A stretch of DNA of 64,000 nucleotides from Lentinus brumalis (lineage: Eukaryota; Basidiomycota; Agaricomycetes; Polyporales; Polyporaceae): assembly GCA_001792895.1 (NCBI GenBank), contig MARA01000015.1, forward strand, positions 1 to 64,000. Reading direction: 5' to 3'. The notes beneath the pieces are model-generated. The model worked only from the letters and a program-made list of their open reading frames with translations, made no database searches and was not told the DNA's origin. A program made the position numbers and the translations under genes. Shown here piece after piece: positions 1 to 11,650 of the stretch; position 1 is the first letter of the stretch, and each line of letters opens with the position of its first letter.

Positions 1-126
1 ACCTAACCCTAACCCTAACCCTAACCCTAACCCTAACCCTAACCCTAACCCTAACCCTAACCCTAACCCTAACCCTAACCCTAACCCTAACCCTAACCCT
101 AACCCTAACCCTAACCCTAACCCTAA
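1..126. repeat. Telomeric repeat array (CCCTAA)n
   Basis: About 21 uninterrupted copies of CCCTAA begin at the first base and stop at position 126, where the sequence changes to ggtacaagg. Read outward on the minus strand this is TTAGGG, the usual telomere repeat of many filamentous fungi. It marks the window start as a physical chromosome end. Confidence 0.97.
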
Positions 127-2475
127 GGTACAAGGAAACTATAGTAGATAACAATGCCGTGGGTGATCATTGACTCCAACAAAAAGACCCATAGCTGAGG
201 CTAATGTCAGTCCACCACCCATTAGATCTGTTACTATGCTGTTTATATGTCAACAATATGATGAATTGCACTCATTAGTTATGGATGTCATTGCTTGGTA
301 CTGGCAATCAAATAGGGCAACAGTGATGACACTATTTGCTGGTGTAGTTGATCAGTAAGTAGTTTAGTAAGATGGTGACTAACAGTACAGAGTAATAACA
401 TATTGCTGATGCTGTTGAGTAAGTTGGCTGGACCATGTGAGCTCAAGATAATTATGAGTGTCTTATAAGTGGTTGCAATTGATCAATTCAGAGACTGACA
501 TGCAGCATTTGTCCTAACAGATCACACTAGAACCATTGATATTCAATTAGATCACAAGCTTACCCATTACTTGTGATGCTTCTGGTTACTTTTATGCTAC
601 TATCACCCTTTCTTACCTTTGTTATTGCCCAGACTACTGCCTTTGTTACTCTACTTCTGGACTGCTATGTAGTACCTTGCCTGTACATATATTTGCTTGA
701 TACCTGCTTGATGCAAGTCCAGCTTTATATATGTCTATGTCACTGCATGAGGAGGTTCTCTCGTGAGGGGCATCCGGGACAACCGGAGATCATCTCGGAA
801 TTTGTCTCATGGGTGATCCCAAGGGTCTCGTCAGGGGACTTGCGAGATTATCTCTGGTCATCTCAGGCCCTGGGGAAGAGACAAACTCAATACAGCTAGC
901 AATAAATACACGGTGAAGGGAGAGTCGAGACATTCTCAAAGGGCCCCCGAGCCAGCAGAAGCTTGATTCCAAATACTTAGCACTATGGTCGGGTGACACT
1001 CTCTGTTCATGCATATCATGGTAGGAAGCACCTGAGCTGTCATTGCAATTATATAGACCATGTTCAATACAGAGTGGACTACAGATGTACGCCTCATTGC
1101 GACGACTCCAGCGAGGAGAATATTACAAGTTACACAAAGCCAACAAGTGGGCACCTGGATTCAAGATGTATGCACATTGCAGACACCTTGCAAAGTGGGC
1201 TGGCAAGCCAACCCCTTCAATACATACCTAAGCCAAGAGCTAGACCATGATGCACCCCTCAGCACGTGCAGCAGGCCACAGTACAAAGAGCATGACCTAG
1301 GATCAGACCAGTAGGCTGCCGAGATACAATGAAGTGTGGGCTGAGTTAGCCATATAGTACCAGCCGGAGAGTAAGTGCAAGTCATGGTTGTTGCAGTGTC
1401 ACCGGAGACACAGAGTGCCAGAGAAGTATGGATCCATGCAATTTATGTACCTCGGAAAGCCTGACCAGAGAGCCTGCCGCCAGCAATGCAGATGACAGTT
1501 AGAGGATGATGCAGAGCCAACATTGAACAGGCGCAACCACCAGTGACCACCCCAGCACTGGCAGTACTGGTGGCAATCTGAGCGGCTGCCTCTGTTCCCA
1601 CCTACAAGACTATTAGAGATGACCTCTATTTGCTTTAGTGCTTGGGATAATCCTACATGCTGACACACAGCCGTACAAGTTATTCTGATGTACTCCTCCA
1701 ACAGCCCTGGACGTCCATCAGGCCTTGGACACCCCTTCTGAGACTACTCAAGCTCTTCTCAGGTTATCTCTGCTTGTCTCCGATGGACCTCCCAAGAGAC
1801 CACCCTCAGGCAGTGTGTGTGTTTGCTGCCTGAGCTCTTCAAACTGCAACTGCTTTTTGATACCTTACCATCCTTGACCTTGACCCCATCTATACCATAA
1901 GAACTATCTTGGAAGCAGTTGAATGGCATTCACAATTGGACCCATGTGAAAGATTGTTGCGCTCTGGGCTGAGTCTGTCATAAACCATAATAGTTAAGAC
2001 CTTGGTGGTCATAGGCATCAGATGCGGTACTGAAGAAGCATCTCTGAATGATAGACATAGCGGCCCAGCTCAGCTTAAAGATGACCAGCTTGAGAGCCTA
2101 CAAACCAGCTTCCAGCCGGGCTCAGCACATCACTAAGCTGCAGCATAATCATGTGTACTGGGTAGATAGAGAGACAGAGAGTGCAGTGCAGCATAGTTCA
2201 ACTACAAGTCTGCCTTACAGCATCTTAGAAGTCTATATTGCATTCTATATCTACTACAAAAATGAAGCAACACTCAGAGTTGTTGGATGAGCAGGACCAT
2301 GCTGGACTTGCGTTACAGAGCTGCATGAGCGTCTGCCAACCCTAAAGCTGTGCACTCCTAACCTCAATCTGGGGTTCCACGACATAAGAAAGTTTCTTAC
2401 CTGGTTCTTACATGCGCTTATGTAATCACTTACTACTGACTATCGGAGTTCCAACAACTTTCCCACGGACATCAG
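127..2475. other. Subtelomeric region without a supported gene
   Basis: This stretch is AT-richer than the rest of the window. Its open frames are short (at most about 108 codons), overlap on both strands and show no recognisable motif or splice-linked exon series. I see no terminal repeats, poly-A or tandem array in it. It may be a subtelomeric repeat shared with other chromosome ends, but a single window cannot show that. Confidence 0.5.
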
Positions 2476-4656
2476 TTGTCGTTACCTTCGCTGGCAGGAA
2501 TCGTCGTACCTAAAAGACGATTCTCTTCGTTCCTCATCAATCGTAACTTTGCTGAAGACGGCGACGCATACGAGGGCCACGTTATCTATCACCAGGAGTG
2601 CAATAGGCGGGTCACAGCGTATGCCGGGGACTGTCGGAGGCAGAGCTTTGGCATCCGAGATGAGATTCGCATGGGAGGTCAGGCCCTCAAGGAATACCTC
2701 GAGGGCTGGCAGGACACGGTGAGTTCATAAAGCCGGACCCATGCGCACACTGTTGACACGCATCTGCAGACCCGCGAGTTTTTGGAGAGTGAGCCTGTCC
2801 TGTGGATTCCTTCCGACACCTGGTTTCTGTATCTCTCCGTTCGCGTGGATGAGCTTCAGCATCTCCAGGTGCGCATCAACAGGCAGAAGCCGCCCAATCG
2901 GGGGTGCTAACTAGCCTCCTGTGCCATCTCATCAAGGAGGTGTCGAGCACGGACCTCATTCCTCCGGCACACGTCCGAGAATCGTTGGCGCTCCTCGAGG
3001 CCCAGACTGTGATGAACTCGTTCGGGCAATGTTTCTGCACACACTCGATTTTGACGTCAACGTTATGATCCCGGAGATACAGGAGTACGACACCGAGACG
3101 GTGCTGAGCTCCCTGAAATTCTCCAGCGGTCAGACACGACGTGCGCAGCGTCAGGACGAGCTGCATCTTGCCCTCCCGTCCGTACGGTACCCTCTTGGGC
3201 CTGCCCCGGTGTGGTCAGCAGTCCTCAGCGCCATCGATGCGGATGCTGAGAGCTTCCTCGAGCCTTTGATGTACCCGCCATGGTTGGATGTCAACGAGGC
3301 AGCTTCCCGACTCTTCATGCTGTGCACCGTGCAATTGTACGCCCTCCTCAATGATGCCTGGACTCTCAAACCCTCGATTGAGCCCATGGAGAGCCTCCAA
3401 GATGCGATGGACTTCTGGACCGTGCGAACTTTGCGCGACTACCTCGTCCGGGTGGCTTTCACTGCGACTAACGGCGGGCTCGAAGGCCCAGTTCGAGGCC
3501 ACAGGGAGCTCTCCTTCAGGGAGCGCATGGTCATTTTCTTCCCTCAGCCCGACAGCCATCACATCCGAAAAGGGTCACAGTGGTGGGTTTTTACGCTGCA
3601 AATGGGCTATATCGCCGCATACCACAGGGAGCTCGAATCCCGCAATGAGGCGGAGGCTGAGGACCTGCAAACGGCATTGGAAGACATCTTCAGCCAACTC
3701 CAGGTGCTCCCCATGGTCCAGGCACCCACGGCGGAGGGCCATGGCATTGTTTGGCCTCGTAAGCGAGAGTGTGTCGCACTGGTCGTGAATTCCACCTACT
3801 ACAAGATGGAGCGGATTGGCAGCGGGGCTGCGACGCGGAAAGGGGGCTCAAGGCTCACAGTAGGGTCGACGAAGTTCATGAAGAAACTGGAGGAAGGCTC
3901 TCGTGTGGGCATACCTGACCTTGTGGCCTTGAACCGTGTCCAGAACGACCTCCGTGCCCGGGCGAACAAGGCGCGGACCGGGAAGGCGCTGAACAAGCGT
4001 AAGCCACCCCCTAGGAGGACGAACCACATTGGGACGTCAGCGAGTGCCATGCACCAGCAGCGTCAGAGGCTCGCGGCGCAGGACGAGTCGGACGATGAAA
4101 TGGACCAGGACCAGGAGGGGGCGCACAATGAAGTCGAGCAAGACCAGGGAGTTTCACACAGTCCCGCAGTGGCCAATGGCGGTGGGGGGGTGGTCGAGCG
4201 GCTGAGCAGATGGGCCAAGACTTGCCTGGTGGTGAGGACAGGATGCATGTGGAAGAGCACGAACAGGAGGGCGCCGCCAATGTGGATAGGGCAGATGCAG
4301 AGGACGATGTGGTCCGCAGTGGAGATGAGGAGGATATGCTCGGCGGGGAGGTGGGCAGTGACTACTGGGGTTCCGACGATGAGGGCGGGGAGTTCCTCCC
4401 ATTCCCTCTTGGCGAGGATGAGGACGAGGAGGATGAAGACTACTGGGAGGAGCCAGGGCCTGACAGCCCAATTCCTCATGGGCGAGGTATTAGAGGGCAG
4501 GACGCCGCGGACGTGGACATGGGGGGTATGGGTGAGGAACTCTCCACTGATGAAGGAGAGCCGGAGCTCTCTGAGGGCGAGAGGCCGCTGAGAACACCCA
4601 CGGTGGTGCGTACGTATGGCCGTGTTAGGAGCTTCAGGTTTGCTGCTAGTCCATAG
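2476..4656 (+). CDS. Unknown protein with acidic C-terminal tail, frameshifted at a G run and lacking a clear start
   Basis: I do not recognise the family. Likely exons are 2476-2718, 2770-2868 and from 2915. Introns 2719-2769 (GTGAGT to CTGCAG) and 2869-2914 (GTGCGC to CTAACTAG) are phase 0. The first exon has no ATG and follows a CAG, so the true start is upstream or lost. Exon 3 encodes a mostly alpha-helical region with many hydrophobic and charged residues (for example LFMLCTVQLYALLNDAW), then a basic linker near 3960-4020. At the run of seven G at 4184-4190 the open frame changes from frame 2 to frame 1. Frame 1 then gives a strongly Asp/Glu-rich tail (4210-4653), while frame 2 becomes arginine-rich nonsense. 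That is what a one-base indel in a homopolymer produces, either a real mutation or a sequencing error. A second frame conflict may exist near 3000, where an alternative frame also looks protein-like. Confidence 0.5.
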
Positions 4657-5078
4657 TGCTCGAACGAGTGCGAGGCTCAAGGACCTGCTTAATGTCTTCT
4701 TGGGTTAACCGTCTCCCGTACTTTGTCCCTGGGTACCTCCATTACATCGTCATGTCCATGTACTAGCGGCTCATCGGTATTCAAATCTAAGAGCACTCAA
4801 TCCCCCACCAGCTCTCATTGCCCCAGCAGCCCTGGGGGTATAGTAAGCGGTTGCATGACATTTCAAAACACAACACCAAGACAGCGCGAGCCTGCGACGG
4901 GATAAACTAACTCGATCACCCCCGACCAAGACGGAGCACCATGCAGACACAAGCGTACATGCGCGTACCCACTCCATTGAGGCACTTCCATATGTGCAAT
5001 CCCACTTGCGCCATCCTGACAACCCTTCGCGCGCATGCAGCGGTCGGGCGGCAACGGCAAATGCCAGTGCATCTGGCC
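4657..5078. other. Intergenic region holding an out-of-frame kinase tail
   Basis: The only coding-like signal is on the minus strand around 5000-5060. There an RPTA motif followed by basic residues resembles the C-lobe end of the kinase gene that stops at 5079, but in a different frame. Nothing else is recognisable. Confidence 0.4.
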
Positions 5079-6028
5079 TCATTGCCGGTGATCCAGCCGG
5101 CATATGTCTCTAGCATGCGGCGCTGCCAACTCCGGGCGGTCGTAATCTGTGGACGACCCAGGTAAGTCAGGGTTTGACCCCAGTAATTGCTCTGGAATCG
5201 GATTGCCCACCTCCAGTATGCCTGTGAACAGAACACCGACGCAGTACATGTCCCATGCATAGGGATCAAAGACGGGCCGGTCTGCGAACTTCGGGACCGC
5301 GCTGGGCGGCAGCTCAATGGGCTCTTGCTCCCCTGGGCCACGTGCAAGCACACGGGAGCTACCGAAGTCGATGAGGTAGATGGTTCCCGCCTTCGTGTTT
5401 GCATGCTTGGTGGCCTCGTATGATGTGGCCATGAGCACATTGCCCTCATGGATGTCCTATGTGGGCTATATCAGAACATTGCAGGCATGCATGCGGGTGG
5501 CCGCACATACAAGATGCGCGATCTTGACCGCGTGGAGGTCTTCGATGCCCTAGCGTACGCCAACCCCGAGTTATCACACGTGAACGGTGACAACACAGTA
5601 AGGGAGCCACGAACCTGCAGAACCTGGTGACAAAAATCCAGCACCTCCTCGGTGTCCCATTGCCTCGGAATTGCGAACGGATCCAGGAGAGCCGGCATCA
5701 GCAGGAAGTCGCTACGTTCATCACGCACAACCTCCGCGGGTATGATGTGGGCGTGGGCTAATCCGTCTGAAGCCAGCAGTTCGTAGACTGGGGCTTCCAC
5801 ACTACCTGGGACCAGTACCTTAACAACGTAGCACGGTGCATCCCAGTTACCCTCCACATCCTCGACGGTGCGCCACACGCGCGGCTATAAGCAGGCCTTG
5901 TCAGCCGTGGTCCATCAAGATATCACCTCTGAAACACCCACCGCTTGCCACCAAGGTGATGCGAGGCTGATGGCACGTGCGGCGAGGGCCGGATGGTGAA
6001 CGAGCCAGTCTGGGGGTGATTCAGTCAT
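5079..6028 (-). CDS. Protein kinase-like protein, C-lobe degenerate
   Basis: Four exons on the minus strand: 6028-5927, 5884-5615, 5549-5511 and 5456-5079. All introns are phase 0, with GT...AG ends of 43-65 bp, giving 262 aa. The N-lobe carries YVVKVL, a plausible beta-3 lysine, and a hinge-like segment DFLLMP. Joining exons 3 and 4 forms the catalytic loop AHLDIHEGNVLM, where HRD is replaced by HLD but Asp and Asn are kept. YLIDFGSSRVL is the DFG motif, and FDPYAWDMYCVGVLF matches the alpha-F region. This arrangement is typical of basidiomycete kinase-like proteins of unknown substrate. The frame then stops at 5079, while an RPTA-type C-lobe motif continues about 30 bp further in another frame, so the 3' end is probably damaged or mis-spliced in this model. 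Confidence 0.66.
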
Positions 6029-6277
6029 GGTGGACGTTGTAAATCAAGGAGTGCGCTGGCAGCAAGCGCGCGTGCTTGCTGGCCGGGTCATGACCGGGCC
6101 ACCGGGCCGAGAACGGCATCGGACTGGGCAGGCACAAGGTTGGGGCACTGCCTTAAGGTTAACCTCGCGGGAGAAGTACAGCAAGGCATATATATAGTCC
6201 TGTGAATCGCCGGCACAGGCCAACCGTCTCTCTCTCCCCTGCGCCGATTTCCCCTCTCATCCCCGCCCCATACGACG

Positions 6278-6883
6278 ATGGCCGCCGCCGCTGCTCAAAC
6301 CCCCGAAGTGCGCCACCACCAGAGGCGTGCGGCGTGGGCGGAGGCCAAACAGATATACTTCCCTGCCCTTAGCTATGAAGGGTTTGTGCACGCCCCTGTT
6401 GCCGGCAACCGTAAGTCGTACATTGTGCTCCTGACATCAACGCTCTCATGCGCAGGTACAGTAAACGGCGCCGGGAGGCCGGTGAACCTCGCTCAACTCG
6501 GCGACGACGGCATCAGGGCCATCATCGATTTCCTGACGATGCTGATCGTGCGGGAGCCTCCGTTCTTAGGTCAACCCCTCTGGTTTCTACCGGCCGGGCG
6601 GAGGCTGTATGAAGGAATCACTATGAACCATGACGGCCCAGGGGCCTATTCCTGCGCTTTGTGGCGCCGCGACATCACCGCGAGCGAGGCACAAAAGATG
6701 GGGCCGCGCATGCGGTACCTTGTCAGTGTTTGCCGAGAGGCGCAAGGCGTCGGCACCCTCTGCATCGACGTTCTGACGGCCGATGCCACGGACGCTGCGG
6801 CGAACATGGCCAAGTTCTACGCCAATTGCGCAACACTCCGTGGACAAGTCCATCAGGGTAGGCCGCCCGATATTGCAGCCTAG
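6278..6883 (+). CDS. Small unknown protein, two exons
   Basis: The ATG at 6278 follows a pyrimidine-rich leader (tctctctcccctgcgcc). A TATA-like tatatata lies near 6189-6196, about 85 bp upstream, which supports this start. Exon 1 (6278-6410) is joined to exon 2 (6456-6883) across a 45-bp intron with a consensus GTAAGT donor and CAG acceptor. Unspliced reading is also open, but the perfect donor favours splicing, giving 186 aa. The product has an N-terminal Ala run and a central hydrophobic stretch (IIDFLTMLIV). No family motif is recognised and there is no signal peptide. It is transcribed divergently from the kinase-like gene to its left, with about 250 bp between the two starts. Confidence 0.6.
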   Translation: MAAAAAQTPEVRHHQRRAAWAEAKQIYFPALSYEGFVHAPVAGNRKSYIVLLTSTLSCAGTVNGAGRPVNLAQLGDDGIRAIIDFLTMLIVREPPFLGQPLWFLPAGRRLYEGITMNHDGPGAYSCALWRRDITASEAQKMGPRMRYLVSVCREAQGVGTLCIDVLTADATDAAANMAKFYANCATLRGQVHQGRPPDIAA

Positions 6884-7490
6884 GTGTCATGCACGCTGCT
6901 GCGCTGCTGGATTGGGTACGTGCGCACCACCTCGACATTATCTCTCACTCACCGACCCTTCAGATGTCGCGCTCGCACTGAGCGAAATCCACATTGGTTG
7001 GCACGCACTGGTTGCTGTGTCGTCTTTGTCGTGCGTGTTCTCGTGTTCGTGGGCGTCCCGTCGTGTTCTCGTTTTGCTGTCGTTTTCCTGTCTGCGCTGT
7101 ACAATCCTCCCTCCCCGTCCGCTTCGTCAAACACGGCCAGTTTCCGTATTTCCGGACATCGATGCCTCGTAGTTCCATTGTATGTTCTGCCAGCGATGTA
7201 TATGCAAGCATGTTCATCACGCGTAAATGTCGTGCGTGTGCCGACCTCACCGGTAAGAGTAAGATCGCGCATCCACCTGCACCGCTTGGCTGGCATAGCC
7301 ACCTGAGGGGTTTTGTGACGCAGTACTGCACGTCTGCCACATTTGGCTTGCCCCGGGTCGCAATGATGCCGTCGTTTGTGCCCGTCTCCGCCTACGCATA
7401 CAAAAGGCCATGCTATGCGTTTGCAGGCTGTCTGAAAGAGTTGAAATTGCGATAGCCAGGGAGTGCACCAGGTACTTTGTCATTTCAGCC
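6884..7490. other. Gene-poor stretch downstream of the small unknown gene
   Basis: Overlapping short frames occur on both strands, with T-rich runs such as tgtcgttttcctgtctgcgctgtac that suit a 3' untranslated region. No gene, repeat or RNA structure can be supported. Confidence 0.4.
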
Positions 7491-7589
7491 ATATCTCCAT
7501 GAATAGCCGTATCGCTGCCATCCGGATTTACGCAGGCACCATAATGCGCACCCATGTAGATGTATGTGCAAGAGCATACATACATTCAT

Positions 7590-8700
7590 ACGGGTCTATG
7601 AGTCGGCGGGACACACAGGACCCATGTGGGCCTCCTGACAGGCGCACAGAACAGCCATATCTCCACGGCCTGAAGTTAGAGCTCTCTGATAGTTCGTACC
7701 AACCTGTGCTCATGCGTTTAGAGGGCATGCAAGCTGCTGTAGGGGCTCTCTGAGTGCACGGAACATGTAGGATCCATGCGGCCCTCCTGGCAAGTGGTCA
7801 GAATGGTCGTATGGTGGTTGTCCGGCCTCGGGCAGGTGCCGTCCTTTGCACCCATGTGTGTCTATGTGTCGGTAAAAGGATGCAACTCTTGCCGGGGGTC
7901 TACTTGTCTGCGGAACACGCAGGACTCATGTGGCCCTCCTGGCGGGTGGTCAGAATCGTGACACCGCCACTGTCTGCCTTCGTGCAGGCTTCATGCTTTG
8001 CACGCATCTGTATCCATGCATTACAAACGGGGCACAGCCCTGTTTGCTGGTCTATCAGTTGCCAGAACACCCAGAACCCATGCTGCCCTCCTGGCAGGTG
8101 GTTAGAATGGCCATATTGCAGTTGTCCGACCTTGGGTGGGCGTCATACTTTCCACCCATGTGTATCTATGTGTCAGTAAGTGGGTGCAACTCGTGCCGGG
8201 GTCTATTTGTCCGCGGAACACGCAGGACCCACGTGGCCCTCCGGGCGGTGGTCAGCCCAGCCATATCCCTATGGCCCGGGGTTGCAGCTCTCTGACAATT
8301 TGTGCTATTGTATGTGTATGCCCTTGGGGGCCATTAAAACCCTTGGAGGAGGCCTTCGAGTGCATGGAACATGCAGGACCCATGTCGCCCTCCTGGCGGG
8401 TGGGCAGACCAGCCATATCTCCATGGCCAGGGGGTGCAGCTCTCCGACACTGTGTCCAATTGTGTATCTACGTTTAAAGAGTTTTTATCTCTTGTTGGGG
8501 AGACTTCAGGGGCGGAACATGCAGGACCCATGTGGCCCTCCTGGCAGCCAGTCAAGCTGGCTGTATCAACTGCGTCTGGGATCGAACAAGCTCCATAATA
8601 TGGCCCGGTTTGGGTGTATGTATTTGATGGGAGACATAACTCTTTGTGGGGGCCTTTAGATGGGCAGGACATGCAGGACGCATGCACAGCTCCTGCGTGA
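7590..8700. repeat. Tandem repeat array, ~151-bp period, 8 units
   Basis: The core GAACAYGCAGGACCCATG followed by TGGCCCTCCTGGCGG recurs with substitutions at about 7610, 7761, 7913, 8065, 8216, 8367, 8515 and 8667. The spacings are 151, 152, 152, 151, 151, 148 and 152 bp. Each unit also carries a TTTGCACCCATGTGTATCTATG-like half and a GCAACTCTTG...GGGGTCTA half. The period is not a multiple of three and no single frame stays open, so the array is not coding. Units are diverged, so it is an old array. Confidence 0.85.
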
Positions 8701-8839
8701 GCGCTGAACGTCGCCGTAACTCTGGGGCCAGGCCTTGCTGTGTCACCAGACCTTGTGCAATACCTTCTCTGAACATTGTGCACCCCTGATGCATGACTGC
8801 TGGCCTTGAAGCTAGTAGCTCATTCCCCAGCATAGGTTG

Positions 8840-9010
8840 CAACACCACGGGGGTGATGGCACTCACTGAGAACAAATGTGCCCCATGTGGTCCTGTTACT
8901 TTCACCCTTGGATGCCCTTGAAGAGCACTCTTTGCAGAGGATGGGCCTAAACATGTATTCGTACTGATTCTACACCATATCAATAGTGGGCGTATCGCGA
9001 ACAGCGCCAT
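8840..9010. repeat. Tail segment of the repeat block, copy 1
   Basis: This segment shares several anchors in the same order with 11490-11640: a CACTGARAACAAA box, CCCATGTGGTCCTG, and CTACACCATAT about 100 bp later. It follows the 151-bp array as in the second block, so array plus tail form one larger duplicated unit on both sides of the F-box gene at 9090-10764. Confidence 0.65.
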
Positions 9011-9089
9011 ACCATACAACACAGGAATAGTGATGCGCAGCATATAATAGGGAAGTTGACCTAAGCTCCTACATCCTAGTACACCTGAA

Positions 9090-10764
9090 TCACCATTCAT
9101 CGACACGCGAGAGCTTGTACAATATGTCGATACGATAGACGTCGCCCAAACAGATATTCCGGTACCGGGTTCCGGGAAATGTGTCGTGAAGAAAGTGAGT
9201 AATGGACGTTGGATGCGTGGAGCAGATGTACCAGCAGTAAGGAACTGTCGGCCAATCGCCACAGGTGAATGGCGTGTGGCGTTCGAGGTCGATTGGATAC
9301 TCATAGGCAAAGGGATCGCAATCGGGGCTGCGGTCGCCCGCTGGGTCTGGGGTGATGTGATTATGAGGGAAGGCCATCAACGCAAGCCACCGCGTTCTTG
9401 GGGTGCAGTCCCAGAGGCACGGCAGATAGAGGTCGGAGAGTAAGGAGCATCGCTGTGCAAAGTGCACGAGCTCTCGGACGTCAATCAATGAGTTAATCTT
9501 TTCTACGCAGAATGGCGTCGGTTCGAGAGGACTCGAAGAAATGCACAAAACACGCAAGGAACGGTGGAGGAACGATGCAAGGGTGTCGAGGTCGGTTCCT
9601 GTGACTACCCGTTTGTGGAGGTCGGGGCGGAACACAAGGGAGAGTTCTTGAAGCTGTCCCATGCGGATGAGCGGGTCAACGTCGGCAATAGGGCTCAGAA
9701 ATGGGGGTTTCCAAGGTATGACTGGGCGGGATAAGGAAGGAGGAGAAACCGTCAGCCTAACAGTGGTCAGGTGTGGGAAACGGGCAGCGCACATGAGCGA
9801 CATGTCGTGAATGTTGCCCGCGTGCCGCATGACAAAGTCATGGATGTGGAACTCGGCCACTTGCGGACATTGCACATGGCCAAGCGCGCGAATGACCGCC
9901 TGTGCACTGGTGGAGCCATGGAAATCAACACTCAGGAGGTCTGCCAGGGTGACGACCGCAGCCTCCAGGTCTGCCGCTCCCAGAATATCAGAGGATCCCA
10001 GTGTGAGACCGAGTCGCCTCAGCCGCGGGAGTGGAGACAGCTCGGGGAGTCCCCAAGCATGCGACTGACGCCAGAGAGTTATAGCCTCAAGCGTCGTGCA
10101 TTGGGCCACACTCTCGGCCATGGCCGCACAGTTCCATCCAGCCCAGGTGAGCTGCAACGTCCGCACTGAGGGAAGGTGGCAGAGAAGGTCCGCTATTTCC
10201 TGTGGAAAGTCAGACCAATCACGGCATGCAAGCCCGTCGATGTTGACAGAGTGCAGGTGAGCCGTGTGCCAGAACAGCTGCAGGCTCCCACTTCTCGCGT
10301 ATGGCACCTTCCACAGTAATGTGCGGAGGTTGGGAAAAAGGGCCTCACCAGCGCGACAGAGGCCCAGAAGCTGCTGCACTCCGGTGGCCGGCATCGGAGG
10401 CTGGGGGTGTGTCTGCACATCAATGAACCGAATGAATTGGTAGACGGTGGGGGGTGAGTATGCCCCGCGGTCAGATGAGGCCTCGCCGCTGCTTCCAGAC
10501 TTGTATGTGAACACCACATTAGCTGGAGAGTAAGTGCAGCACCGGTGAGCAACTCACCTCTGCAGCTGCACGACCCTGGCTGTTATGAGCTGCTGTGCCG
10601 GCAGCGACCAGTAACAGTCGGAGGCTGTAGATATTCTCCCGTTGAATGCTGGTACCCAGCAAAGCCAACCCCTTGCATGCGCAACGGACAGATCGGAGCG
10701 GGAGCATTTGTGGTGCTTCATCGAGCTCAGATAGGGCGAGGATACGCAATATCGACGTGGACAT
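9090..10764 (-). CDS. F-box / leucine-rich-repeat-like protein
   Basis: Two exons, 10764-10558 and 10499-9090, with a 58-bp intron (GTGAGT to ACAAG, phase 0), give 538 aa. Exon 1 starts at the ATG at 10764 and holds an F-box-like helical segment (ILRILALSELDEAP...LRSVRCACKGLALLG). Exon 2 has irregular leucine-rich segments such as LPSVRTLQLTWAGW, LPRLRRLGLTLGSS and MGQLQELSLVF. This layout is usual for the large agaricomycete F-box families whose products are expected to recruit substrates to SCF ubiquitin ligases. The frame is intact to the stop at 9090. Blocks of the same 151-bp tandem repeat lie on both sides. A different, uncharacterised LRR-type protein is possible, since the F-box itself is weak. 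Confidence 0.72.
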
Positions 10765-10947
10765 CTCAACCGGGCAGACAGGATGGACATGACTACTTGG
10801 GATGGTCTTCTGAGGTCTAAAATGGCATGTTGGCACGGTACATAATCCCGTCAATGCAGTCTACTGACCTGTGATGGCAGATGGTGGTCAGTGGGAGAAG
10901 AGAAGGAGGCATGGGGTGAACCTTGTCGGACTTATAGCCTGCCCTAA

Positions 10948-11650
10948 ATGAGCATGTCAGCCAATGAGTGTGGAGACTTCATACTTTGTGCCCATGTGTA
11001 TCCATGCATTTCAAAGAGGAGACGACTCTTTCTGGCGGTCTATTGCTCGCCGGAAGGTGCAGGACCCATATGGCCCTCCTGGCGGGTAGTCAGAATCGCA
11101 ATATCGCCACTGTCTGTGGTCATAGGCATTGCATACTTGGCACCCATGTGTATCCGCACACCCGGCACAGGATGCAGGTGTCCCTGGGGGCCTATGGGCC
11201 CATGGGAGACGCAGGACCCATGTGGGCCTCCTATCTGTGCGTTTAACCCGGGCATAACTCTGGTTCAAGTGCTTCCTCGGTGCCCAAATCTTGACACCTC
11301 GCTCTCCCAATAAATGTCTACCACTGCATGTGTAGGTGAGGGTCTCTGGGGCAGTAGGTCATCAGCTTGCAGGCCAGCTGCAGGCTGCCTACTGCTATTT
11401 GGCAAATTGCTAGATAACCACTCTTCCGTTTGGCTGGCAATTGGTGTTCCCACACATACATAACCCAGTAGCATACAATACAACCTCACGGGGGCCGTGG
11501 CGCGCACTGAAAACAAAATTGACCCATGTGGTCCTGCCACTTTTATGCCTAAACGTCCTCCCCAGGTCGAAAGTGCATCAAATGACCCTAAATGGGTACT
11601 CATAGCACTCCTACACCATATGAGCTGTGCCCGAAGTCACATACACCCTC
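10948..11650. repeat. Second copy of the ~151-bp repeat block
   Basis: Two units of the tandem repeat (cores at about 11053 and 11206, 153 bp apart) are followed by the tail segment at 11490-11640. Orientation is the same as in the left block. The shorter array and shared tail suggest duplication followed by unequal loss of units. Confidence 0.75.

Noticed and set aside
4063..4680. 205-codon minus-strand frame over the acidic tail
   Set aside because: It is the complement of Asp/Glu-rich codons and reads Leu/Pro/His-rich. The sense-strand acidic tail is the better explanation.
7590..8700. CRISPR-like array
   Set aside because: The period is 151 bp with no short palindromic repeat or unique spacers, and the genome is eukaryotic.
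7754..8783. Open frames of 113-159 codons inside the 151-bp array
   Set aside because: The period is not a multiple of three and each frame covers different phases of the unit. No unit-by-unit conservation of amino acids was seen.
7590..11650. The two repeat blocks as LTRs of a retrotransposon enclosing 9090-10764
   Set aside because: The blocks differ in length and unit number, lack TG...CA ends, and enclose an F-box gene without gag or pol.
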